The notes under the pieces were generated by a model that searched no databases, was not told the DNA's origin, and was given only the letters and a program-made list of their open reading frames with translations. From contig JANQJG010000154.1 of assembly GCA_028281785.1 (NCBI GenBank), positions 1 to 50,386 of the forward strand: DNA of 50,386 nucleotides, in the 5' to 3' direction. A program made the translations under genes and the position numbers. Origin of the DNA: Rhodospirillales bacterium (lineage in GTDB: Bacteria > Pseudomonadota > Alphaproteobacteria > Rhodospirillales > Shumkoniaceae). Shown here piece by piece: positions 35,680 through 42,796 of this stretch; position 1 is the first letter of the stretch; each line of letters opens with the position of its first letter.

Positions 35680-35813
35680 CGGGTCGGGCCCCTCCCTCTC
35701 CCACTCCCGTGGGAGAGGGGCTTGAGGCCGCGACGATAAGAGACCCCCGGTGCAGAGGGTCGGAGCAGGTTGGTCCCCGTCGCCCCGGCGAAATCCACCC
35801 GCTTCGCCTCTGA
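35622..35813 (+). repeat. REP-like repeat, copy B, overlapping the DUF559 3' end
   Basis: Direct repeat of copy A with high identity over about 190 bp, including the AGAAGCTGGAAAGGC start, the GACCCTAACGGGTC dyad (which supplies the DUF559 stop codon) and the CTCTCCCAC/GTGGGAGAG palindrome. Copies A and B thus bracket the DUF559 gene as direct repeats. Confidence 0.85.
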
Positions 35814-35893
35814 GGGCTATGGCATTCACACATCTCGTCATCCCGAAAGCCGGTTTGCCCGAAAGCCAGCGGATTTCGTTGGCAAACCGAGCT

Positions 35894-35942
35894 ATCCGGG
35901 ATCCAGGAATCGCTTGCGGCAGACCGGGTCTGGATCACGGAT
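35894..35942. repeat. Palindromic intergenic element
   Basis: ATCCG-g-GATCCAG (35894-35906) pairs with CTGGATC-a-CGGAT (35930-35942), a 12-of-13 stem around a 23-nt centre. It resembles the 'gatcCGGGATCCAGG' palindromes common between alphaproteobacterial genes. It lies in the 35680-36121 gap, which otherwise holds repeat copy B and a short remnant of the same family (CTCCCGTGGGAGAGGGGCTTG) at 36054-36074. Confidence 0.6.
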
Positions 35943-36121
35943 CGCAAGGCTCGCAGACTGGTGCAGGATTTGACGCGCACGCGTCAACTCCGTGCACCGG
36001 GCTCGCCTAGCCTCCAAGATGACGGATGAAAAGGCAATGTGTGGCTCCGACAGCTCCCGTGGGAGAGGGGCTTGCGACGGCGATTCAAGGGCAAGGTTCT
36101 ACGTTCAGGAGAATGCGCGCC

Positions 36122-37066
36122 TCAACCCGCCGCGGCTTCGTCCGGTGCGAGGACGGCGTAGCCCATGCCCGACTCGCCGAAGCCGTTTCCGTTGTAGAAC
36201 ATGAAAACCTGGCCATCGGCCTCGACGACATAGGGATAGGCGATCATCTGGGAATCCCATCCGGATTCCGAAATCGCGATGCCCGCCTTCTCGTCCTCGC
36301 GGTGCCATTCCCGAAGATCATCGGACCAGGCGTATCCAATGCGATAGCTGTCATGGCCGCCACGGAAATCCTCGACGCCGCGATGGCAGAACCACATGTG
36401 ATGACGGTCCGCGATCGTCAGCACGGTGGGGCGATGGGTGGCCTCATGCTCAAACCGCGCGGGCAGAAGGCGCCTGTTGTCGCGTGTCCAAGCGAGGCCG
36501 TCGGGTGAGGTGGCGCTCTTGACGACATAGACTTCGGCATAGTCGCCGTCACGCTCCACCCATTCGACGCCCGAGGCATACCACATGATGAAGTCGCTTC
36601 CCCGCCTGCGAACAAAGGGCGCCGTCGCGGAATAGATCTCGTGTCGCGTGCGGTCGAGGATCGGCCCGTCGAACCGCTTGCGGAAGGTCACGCCGCCATC
36701 CTCGCTGACGGCAAGCCCCGTCCAGTTGCTGTAGGGGACCGACGCCCGGCGGCTCCAGCCGACATAGTAGAGGTGCACCTGCCCGTCGCGCATCCAGACG
36801 AAGCCCGGCATGATGCCATGTTCATCGAACGAGCCCGGTGACCCGGGTTCGAGAATCGGTTCCTTGTGGACGCCGATCACCCGGCTCGGATCGGAGGCGT
36901 CGACATCGAGAAAAGTCGTCAGACTCAGATTCTTCCGGGGCCGTGCGGCGAAGTAGATGCGCAGCCTGTCGCCCAGCGGAAGGACGGTGGGTATTTGAGC
37001 GTGCGAGTTCATCCAACCGCCCTCGCCGGACGGCCGGAAGATCATGCCCTTCTTGATCCAGCGCAA
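36122..37066 (-). CDS. Five-bladed beta-propeller glycosidase-like protein (GH43/GH130-like)
   Basis: A 314-residue protein without signal peptide. The pattern RWIKKGMIFRPSGEGGWMNSHAQIPTVL, RIYFAARPRKNLS, HGIMPGFVWMRDGQVHLYYVGW and SGMGYAVL is that of cytoplasmic propeller proteins related to glycoside hydrolase families 43/117/130 that sit in glycan clusters. Several Asp/Glu in the blades could be catalytic, but none can be assigned. Translation probably begins at a TTG (37066) with GGAGGG nine bases upstream, because family homology (the RWIKKG block) starts before the first ATG at 37045. It lies 37 bp after the formyltransferase stop and is likely in its operon. Confidence 0.78.
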   Translation of the reverse strand: MRWIKKGMIFRPSGEGGWMNSHAQIPTVLPLGDRLRIYFAARPRKNLSLTTFLDVDASDPSRVIGVHKEPILEPGSPGSFDEHGIMPGFVWMRDGQVHLYYVGWSRRASVPYSNWTGLAVSEDGGVTFRKRFDGPILDRTRHEIYSATAPFVRRRGSDFIMWYASGVEWVERDGDYAEVYVVKSATSPDGLAWTRDNRRLLPARFEHEATHRPTVLTIADRHHMWFCHRGVEDFRGGHDSYRIGYAWSDDLREWHREDEKAGIAISESGWDSQMIAYPYVVEADGQVFMFYNGNGFGESGMGYAVLAPDEAAAG

Positions 37067-37103
37067 ATCGACGCGCCCTCCATCAAAAGCGCCGACGGAA
37101 CGG

Positions 37104-37973
37104 CTATGCGAGGATGTCCCCGACCTTCACCTCCGCCATGCCGAACGTAACGTCTTTGAGCTTGAGAAACACCTGACCCTTGCGAATGAGCAGCTTGCCC
37201 TCGTAGACGAAGGCGACCTCGTTCTCCTGGAAGTCCTGAAGACGCTCCAGCAGAAACGGATTGGTCACGATTTCGACATCGCGCACGACCACCTTCTCGC
37301 CGCGGTGCAGGAAGTAGGCGCCCTGAGACCGCGTTCCGAAGGCCCGGACCCGGCGGCAGATCGCCTCCGCATCCTGCGACAGATCGAGGAGAAGGTCCTG
37401 CGCCTTTCGGGTGTAGTAAAGGTCGCGCTCACTTGGTTTCGGCTGATCGGAGAGCGGCGCGAAGTCTCGATCCAGCGCTTCCCGGAAAACCTGCTGCTCG
37501 GCCATGAACGAAAGCTGATAGAGAAGCCCGCAATCCAGACAATCCGTGTTCGGAATGCGCAGCCGCGAGATGATGGGCCCCGTGTCGATCCCGTCGTCCA
37601 TCAGATGGCAGGTCGCCCCGGAATCGCGGCCGAAAAGGAGGGCACCCGGGACCGGATCGACTCCCCTGAGGTCGGGCAGGCAGGAGGGATGAATATTGAC
37701 GAACCGCTTGGACATACCCTGCCGCAACGCCGAGATGGGAAGGATCACGGGGCAGCCGTTGGACACGAAGACATCGAAATCCGCTCCCCTCAACTCGTCG
37801 ACGAAGGCGTCTCTGCCCGGGAGCAGCGTATGGTCCATTGAGCGTGCCTTGAGCTCCCTCTCGAGAAAGGAACCCGGCACGGCATACACCTTGTCGATGT
37901 GAAGGCCGAGGCGAAGCATCTCGGAAAGAACGAAGAACCGGTTGCCCGCGAACACGAACCGACAGTCCTTCAC
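37104..37973 (-). CDS. Formyltransferase, Fmt/sugar N-formyltransferase-like
   Basis: A protein of about 289 residues with the formyl_trans_N fold. The catalytic triad typical of 10-formyl-THF-dependent transferases is present: Asn93 and His95 in FVNIHPSCLPDLRG, and Asp130 in HLMDDGIDTGPII. A C-terminal beta-rich domain follows. It is shorter and more divergent than Met-tRNA formyltransferase, and the glycan context favours formylation of an amino sugar, for example a 4-amino sugar made by the DegT enzyme nearby. That is inference. The GTG at 37973 has GAGAGGGG seven bases upstream; a further GTG at 38000 is possible. It is divergent from the methyltransferase gene. Confidence 0.8.
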   Translation of the reverse strand: MKDCRFVFAGNRFFVLSEMLRLGLHIDKVYAVPGSFLERELKARSMDHTLLPGRDAFVDELRGADFDVFVSNGCPVILPISALRQGMSKRFVNIHPSCLPDLRGVDPVPGALLFGRDSGATCHLMDDGIDTGPIISRLRIPNTDCLDCGLLYQLSFMAEQQVFREALDRDFAPLSDQPKPSERDLYYTRKAQDLLLDLSQDAEAICRRVRAFGTRSQGAYFLHRGEKVVVRDVEIVTNPFLLERLQDFQENEVAFVYEGKLLIRKGQVFLKLKDVTFGMAEVKVGDILA

Positions 37974-38147
37974 CTTAAAACCCCTCTCAACACTCTCCAC
38001 TACCGGGCGATCGCGACGAGGCGCCTCACAAACGCGCCGGCCCGACTCTGGAGCATTATGCCATCAGCGACGCGTAGTTACGCAGTAACTCACTTAAGAA
38101 TTCGGTAATTCCGAGGCTCTAGAACAGGTTGGGGAAGGAGCCCGGTT

Positions 38148-39224
38148 TTGCGCGAAGGCCAAGTCACCACTCTGATCTTTCCCAGCACGGTCTCCGCCGC
38201 GTGGGAATACTATGAGCACGCCCGCCGCCGGGGAGAGGCCGTGGTTGCCGCTTCGTCGTTGTCCTATGACGAGACGGCGGCAAAGTTCCCGAAATGGTTC
38301 CAACTGCCGACGATCTATGACCCGGCGTTTGCCGAAGCGTTTCTGGCCTTGGTGCGAGAGCTGGACATCCGCCGTGTCTACAGTCCGGTCGCCGCCGTCC
38401 ATGCGTTTCTCCAGGATCTGATCCGGAAGAGAAGCCTTTCGATCGAGCAGATCGGCACGCCGCCCTCGGCCGACGTCAAGAGGACCTATGAGTCGCTTCT
38501 GGATCGGACGGCCGACGCACAGAGTCTCATTCAGGCCATCGACGGAGAACGCGCGGTTTTGTCGCGTGTCGAGATCGCGGCCGTTCTGCGCCACGCCGAT
38601 ACGATCTTCGGCGAAACGAATGAGACGAAGATCGCGGGAGTCATGGCCGCCTTCGCGAGCGCGCCCAAAGGAGATGTGGTGGAGATCGGCGCGCTGATGG
38701 GCCGGTCCGCCTTCGTCCTCGATTGGCTGGCAAAGCGCTACGATATCGGGCCCGTCCTGGCCGTCGATCCCTGGAAAACGGACTCGGCCATCCAGAACGA
38801 TTCATCGGACATGATGCGCGGCCTGACAAAGACCTGGGACTGGGATCTGGTCGCCGATGCCTTCGTGATCAACATACTGCCGGTCGCCGGCCCCAGGTTC
38901 AATTTCCTTCGCCTTGTGTCGGCCGATGCGCATCGTGCCTATCTTGCCGGTCAGGTCACGTCCGAGCCGTTTGGGACGGTCGCATATTCGAACCGAATTT
39001 CCGTGCTTCATATCGACGGCAATCACGATTACCGCTGCGTGCGTGAGGACTGCGATCTTTGGCTTCCCCACTTGCAGCCGGGCGGATGGCTGGTTCTGGA
39101 CGATTACCGTTGGTTCCATGGGGACGGCCCGCAGCGGGTGGGCGACGCCCTTCTCAAGCAATACGGCACGCGGATCGAGGTTTCGTTCGTGTGCGGAGAC
39201 GCGCTGTTCGCGCGGTTCTCATGA
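38148..39224 (+). CDS. Class I SAM-dependent methyltransferase with N-terminal extension
   Basis: A 358-residue protein. Residues about 170-340 form a Methyltransf_24-type Rossmann domain: VVEIGALMGRSAFVLDWLA is the SAM-binding motif I, VLAVDPWKTD motif II, and VLHIDGNHDYRCVREDC...PGGWLVLDDY the later strand region. The first 165 residues (FPKWFQLPTIYDPAFAEAFLALVRELDIRRVYSP) look like a Rossmann-like extension, not recognised, and may bind another substrate. Translation likely starts at TTG 38148 with GGAAGGAG seven bases upstream, since no ATG is near. It probably methylates a sugar hydroxyl. The adenylation gene follows 58 bp later. Confidence 0.8.
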   Translation: MREGQVTTLIFPSTVSAAWEYYEHARRRGEAVVAASSLSYDETAAKFPKWFQLPTIYDPAFAEAFLALVRELDIRRVYSPVAAVHAFLQDLIRKRSLSIEQIGTPPSADVKRTYESLLDRTADAQSLIQAIDGERAVLSRVEIAAVLRHADTIFGETNETKIAGVMAAFASAPKGDVVEIGALMGRSAFVLDWLAKRYDIGPVLAVDPWKTDSAIQNDSSDMMRGLTKTWDWDLVADAFVINILPVAGPRFNFLRLVSADAHRAYLAGQVTSEPFGTVAYSNRISVLHIDGNHDYRCVREDCDLWLPHLQPGGWLVLDDYRWFHGDGPQRVGDALLKQYGTRIEVSFVCGDALFARFS

Positions 39225-39282
39225 TGGTCGGGGCCGCCGCCACTCTCCACCACCTGACGTTCGGTCGGCCCGGAGGACGCGC

Positions 39283-40839
39283 GTGAGCCACGGCCCTGTT
39301 CGCAACCTTGGACATCTCTTTCAGCAGATCGTGGCCCTGCACGCCAACCGCCCCGCCATTCGTTTCGCAACCGGCGAGTCCGTCAGCTATCGGGCGCTCG
39401 ATGCCGCGGCCAACCGGATGGCCCGGCTGCTGATCGCCGAGGGCGTCGGCCACGGCGACGTCGTCTGCCTGCTGAATTCGAAGCGCCTGGCGGGCTTCGC
39501 GGCGATGCTCTCCTGCCTCAAGCTCGGCGCCATCCATGTCAATCTGGACGAGGAGAACCCTGGGGAGCGGGCAGCGCGAATCCTGGAGCGCTGCCGGCCA
39601 AGCCTGATCCTCGCCGATAGTCCGCCGCCGGCCGTTTTCGCCGACGCCTGCGCCGGCCTCTCCATCCCGCTGATCGACGCCTCGACCGCCGAGCTGCACG
39701 CCCGGCTCGCCGCAATGCAGGATGGCGATCTGGCGGAGACCGCCGCCGTCACCAGTGACGACCCGGCCTATGTCATGTTCACCTCGGGCTCGACCGGGTT
39801 CCCGAAGGGCGCGGTCATCCGCCAGGGTAGCCTGCTGAATTTCATCGCCTGGACCCGGCGGCGGTTCGGGATCACGCCCGGGGAGGTGCTGACCAACGTC
39901 AACCCGATGTATTTCGACAATTCGGTGTTCGACTTCTACGCCGCGCTGTTCTCGGGAGCCTGTCTGGCGCCGTTCCCGCGCGAGGTGGTCAAGGACCCCC
40001 GGGCGCTGGTCTCGGCCGTCGAGGCGGCCGGTTGCACGATCTGGTTCTCGGTGCCCTCGCTTCTGATCTATCTGATGGCCACGAAGACGCTGATCGCGGA
40101 CCGGCTGGCCAGCCTGCGCTGTTTCGTGTTCGGCGGCGAAGGCTATCCGAAGACCGAGCTCAAGAAGCTCTTCGATTTGTATGGTGAGCGCGCGCGGTTC
40201 GTGAACGTGTACGGGCCGACCGAAGGCACCTGCATCTGCTCGGCCCATGACGTCACCGAGGCGGATTTCAGCAACCTTGACGGCCTGCCGCCGCTCGGTC
40301 CCATCACGGAGGACTTCGATTACCTGCTGCTCGACGCGCAAGGACGGCAGGTGAAGACGGGTGAGCCCGGCGAGCTCTGTCTGCTCGGCGCGCAGGTCGG
40401 TTCGGGCTATTACAACGACCCGGAGCGGACGCGCGAGAGCTTCACCGCCAATCCGCTCGATCCCGAAGACCGGCGACGCATGTATCGCACCGGCGACCTG
40501 GTTCGCGAGGACGAAAGCGGCCTTCTGCATTTCGTCGGGCGCCGCGACAATCAGATCAAGCATATGGGCTATCGCATCGAGCTGGAGGAGATCGAGGCCG
40601 CGATCAGCCGCGTCCCCGCGGTTCGTCAGGCCGCCGTCGTCTACCAGCGCACGGATCGCGGCTATGGCCGCATCGTCGCTTTCTTGGCGGCATCGGAAGG
40701 GTCGGATGAAGCCGTCATCCGGGGCGCCCTTGGGACGATGCTCCCCGGCTACATGATCCCCAATCGGATCGAGGTCCTGGCCGACCTGCCCAAGAACGCC
40801 AACGGCAAGGTCGACCGGGCGCTGCTGGCGACGCGCTGA
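39283..40839 (+). CDS. Free-standing amino-acid adenylation enzyme (AMP-binding)
   Basis: A 518-residue ANL-family ligase with the core motifs of NRPS adenylation domains: A3 YVMFTSGSTGFPKGAV (about residue 162), A5 NVYGPTEGT (about 307), A7 YRTGDL, A8 GRRDNQIKHMGYRIE (about 419) and A10 NGKVDR with catalytic Lys509. There is no fused carrier or condensation domain, as in DltA. The separate ACP gene at 32299 is the natural acceptor. FDNSVFDF around the first specificity position keeps the Asp that binds the amino group of an amino acid. It probably loads an amino acid onto the ACP for transfer to a glycan. GTG start with GGAGG six bases upstream. Confidence 0.88.
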   Translation: MSHGPVRNLGHLFQQIVALHANRPAIRFATGESVSYRALDAAANRMARLLIAEGVGHGDVVCLLNSKRLAGFAAMLSCLKLGAIHVNLDEENPGERAARILERCRPSLILADSPPPAVFADACAGLSIPLIDASTAELHARLAAMQDGDLAETAAVTSDDPAYVMFTSGSTGFPKGAVIRQGSLLNFIAWTRRRFGITPGEVLTNVNPMYFDNSVFDFYAALFSGACLAPFPREVVKDPRALVSAVEAAGCTIWFSVPSLLIYLMATKTLIADRLASLRCFVFGGEGYPKTELKKLFDLYGERARFVNVYGPTEGTCICSAHDVTEADFSNLDGLPPLGPITEDFDYLLLDAQGRQVKTGEPGELCLLGAQVGSGYYNDPERTRESFTANPLDPEDRRRMYRTGDLVREDESGLLHFVGRRDNQIKHMGYRIELEEIEAAISRVPAVRQAAVVYQRTDRGYGRIVAFLAASEGSDEAVIRGALGTMLPGYMIPNRIEVLADLPKNANGKVDRALLATR

Positions 40840-40872
40840 GACGCCTTCAAGCCCGGGCGGGACAAGGGCCTC

Positions 40873-40920
40873 TCCTTCGACATGCTCAGGATGAGGCCCT
40901 CATGCTGAGCTTCGTCGAAG
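40873..40920. repeat. Palindromic 'cttcgac..gctcaggatgag' repeat
   Basis: CTTCGACATGCTCAGGATGAG and the following CTCATGCTGAGCTTCGTCGAAG form an imperfect inverted repeat. It lies between the convergent adenylation and acyltransferase genes, where it could also act as a terminator. A related element occurs at 50177-50260. This repeat type is widespread in alphaproteobacteria. Confidence 0.75.
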
Positions 40921-40974
40921 CACGAGGGCCGACTCCCCAGCGTTTCCCTTCAAACGCCCGCTGGCATCAGGTCG

Positions 40975-41649
40975 TCACTTCATTTTCGTCAGGCCGAGAA
41001 AGCGCTCGCTGTCCAGGCGGAAAAGCTCGGTGTCCTTTTCGATGAAGACGCTTGCCGGCGCCGCGTCCTTGGTGACCAGGTTTCCCGCGCCCAGGAAGCA
41101 TCGCTCCCCAAGTGTGATTTCATGGCCGATGGTGGCGCCAAGGCCGACGAAGCAATTGGAGCCCACCGTGGTTCCGCCACCGACCGTGGTCCCGGCGGCG
41201 AGCCAGACATGGTCGCCGATATGGCTGTGATGGCCGACCGTGACATTGCTCCAGAGGAAGACGTCGTCGCCGATCTCGGCCTCCGGTTCGACCGAAACGC
41301 CATCGAGCACCAGGCAGTTCTCGCCCGTCTGAAGGCCCGGGCCGGGGAAGGAGCGCGTGCTCACATAGCTGATCAGCGCGTAGCCTTTGGCCTTGGCCTC
41401 CGCGCATTTGGCTGCTCGGGCGCGGTTGAGGTCGTGATAGCCGACGGCGATGAACATGGAAAAGGCGTCGGGGGGAAAGCGCTCCTCGATGACGTCGAAG
41501 GGCACCACGGGGCATCCGAGCAAACTGTCCGAGGTCCGATATTCGGGATCGCAGGTGAAGGCGACGACCTCATGCTCCGAGTCCCCGGAGAGATAGCCGT
41601 GAACCACCTCGGCCGTTTTTCCGATACCGAAGATGATCACCTGCGCCAT
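40975..41649 (-). CDS. NeuD/PglD-like sugar O/N-acyltransferase
   Basis: A 224-residue protein. The N-terminal Rossmann-like domain (MAQVIIFGIGKTAEVVHGYL) and C-terminal left-handed beta-helix hexapeptide repeats (IGDDVFLWSNVTVGHHSHIGDHVWLAAG, then GSNCFVGLGATIGHEITLGERCFLG) are those of the NeuD/PglD/VioB acetyltransferases. The catalytic His is probably His140 or His141. It would acylate an amino sugar produced by the adjacent DegT aminotransferase. It lies 16 bp downstream of that gene with its own GGGGAGGGCCATTC leader. The longer frame back to 41730 overlaps DegT and is not used. Confidence 0.9.
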   Translation of the reverse strand: MAQVIIFGIGKTAEVVHGYLSGDSEHEVVAFTCDPEYRTSDSLLGCPVVPFDVIEERFPPDAFSMFIAVGYHDLNRARAAKCAEAKAKGYALISYVSTRSFPGPGLQTGENCLVLDGVSVEPEAEIGDDVFLWSNVTVGHHSHIGDHVWLAAGTTVGGGTTVGSNCFVGLGATIGHEITLGERCFLGAGNLVTKDAAPASVFIEKDTELFRLDSERFLGLTKMK

Positions 41650-41665
41650 GAATGGCCCTCCCCTG

Positions 41666-42766
41666 TCACGCCTGTTCAAGCGCCTCCCGCAATGCGCCGC
41701 AGACCTGGTCGACGGCATCCAGATCGACATAGAACGGCAATCCGAGAACGCGTTCGGCCAGCCCTTCCGTGACCGGAAGCGCCGTCCGGGGGCAATCCGC
41801 GAAGGCGGGATGGCGATGGCAGCCCCGCGCCCACCAGCGGCGGGTCTCGATTCCCGCCTCGGCCATTGCGGCGTCGACCGATTCCGCGGTCGCGGTCAGG
41901 ATCTCCACATTACAGGACCCGCTGACCGAGCCGCGCCCGAACCCGGGCGAGAGACGGACCCCCGAGAGGTGTTCAAGCGCCGCCACATACTGCGTCGTCA
42001 GCGCCGCGAGGCACCGCCGCGTCTCCGGCCAGGCGTCGAGCGCCGCCAGCCCGACCGCCGCCGCGTACTCGCTCATCTTTCCGTTGAGGCCCCACGCCTC
42101 GCTCCCCCGGGCCGTCAGCCCGAAAACGCTGAGCAGGCGAACCCGCTCGACGAAGTCCGGATCGGTGGAGCAGACGAGTCCGCCCTCGCCCGTCGACAGC
42201 ACCTTGGTGGCGTGAAGGCTGACCATCGCCGGCGATCGGCCCGGGCGGGCGGAGTCGAAGCAGGAGGCGAGATCGAGCACGACCGGGATGCCGGTCTCCT
42301 CGGTGAAACGGTCCCAGTCGTCCGGGTTCGGGGCGGACCCGAAAGGTCCCACGGCGATGACCGCGCCGACCGGGCCCGGCGCCTGGGCCAGCGCCTGCCG
42401 CGCGCCGTCCGGCTCCAGCGACCAGCTCTCGGGCGAGACGTCGACGAACCAGGGCGTCAGCCCGGCGGCATTTGCCGCCAAGGGCGTCGCCACGAACGTC
42501 CAGGACGGCATCATACAGAGAGCGCCGCGGGACGGCTCCAGGGCGAGAAGCGCGAGGGTCAAGCCCAGCGTGCCGTTGGCGACGCAGACGACGCCGCCTT
42601 CCGGCAGCCCGAAATGCTCCGCGAGCCGGGCGCGCAGCCGACGCTCCAGAGCGCCGAAGTTGGAATACCAGCGGGACGCGTCGATCTCCGCCAGATAGGG
42701 CGCGAGCGCCGCTCCATCCGGCAAGCGGGGCCTGAGAAGCGGCACGGAATGCGGCGGGGGCGTCAT
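41666..42766 (-). CDS. DegT/DnrJ/EryC1/StrS sugar aminotransferase
   Basis: A 366-residue PLP-dependent enzyme. Lys188 in SLHATKVLSTGEGG is the Schiff-base lysine, Asp165 (VVLDLASCF) contacts the PLP nitrogen, and CVANGTLGLTLAL is the phosphate-binding region. RWYSNFGALERRL near the N-terminus is the family opening. It would make an amino sugar on a nucleotide carrier from a keto-sugar, which the NeuD-like enzyme could acylate and the formyltransferase could formylate. It is 30 bp after xylB in the minus-strand run. No sugar-nucleotide dehydratase is present in the window, so the keto-sugar must come from elsewhere. Confidence 0.9.
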   Translation of the reverse strand: MTPPPHSVPLLRPRLPDGAALAPYLAEIDASRWYSNFGALERRLRARLAEHFGLPEGGVVCVANGTLGLTLALLALEPSRGALCMMPSWTFVATPLAANAAGLTPWFVDVSPESWSLEPDGARQALAQAPGPVGAVIAVGPFGSAPNPDDWDRFTEETGIPVVLDLASCFDSARPGRSPAMVSLHATKVLSTGEGGLVCSTDPDFVERVRLLSVFGLTARGSEAWGLNGKMSEYAAAVGLAALDAWPETRRCLAALTTQYVAALEHLSGVRLSPGFGRGSVSGSCNVEILTATAESVDAAMAEAGIETRRWWARGCHRHPAFADCPRTALPVTEGLAERVLGLPFYVDLDAVDQVCGALREALEQA

Positions 42767-42796
42767 GTCACGGCAAGGTCCCGGACCGACCCCGCC

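Noticed and set aside
35010-36074. CRISPR-like array
   Set aside because: The repeats are long (about 190 bp), few, in mixed orientation and without unique spacers of regular size; no cas genes are present.
39154-40563. 469-codon minus-strand open frame
   Set aside because: It is antisense to the adenylation enzyme, whose core motifs are unmistakable. The shadow has no ribosome site or domain.
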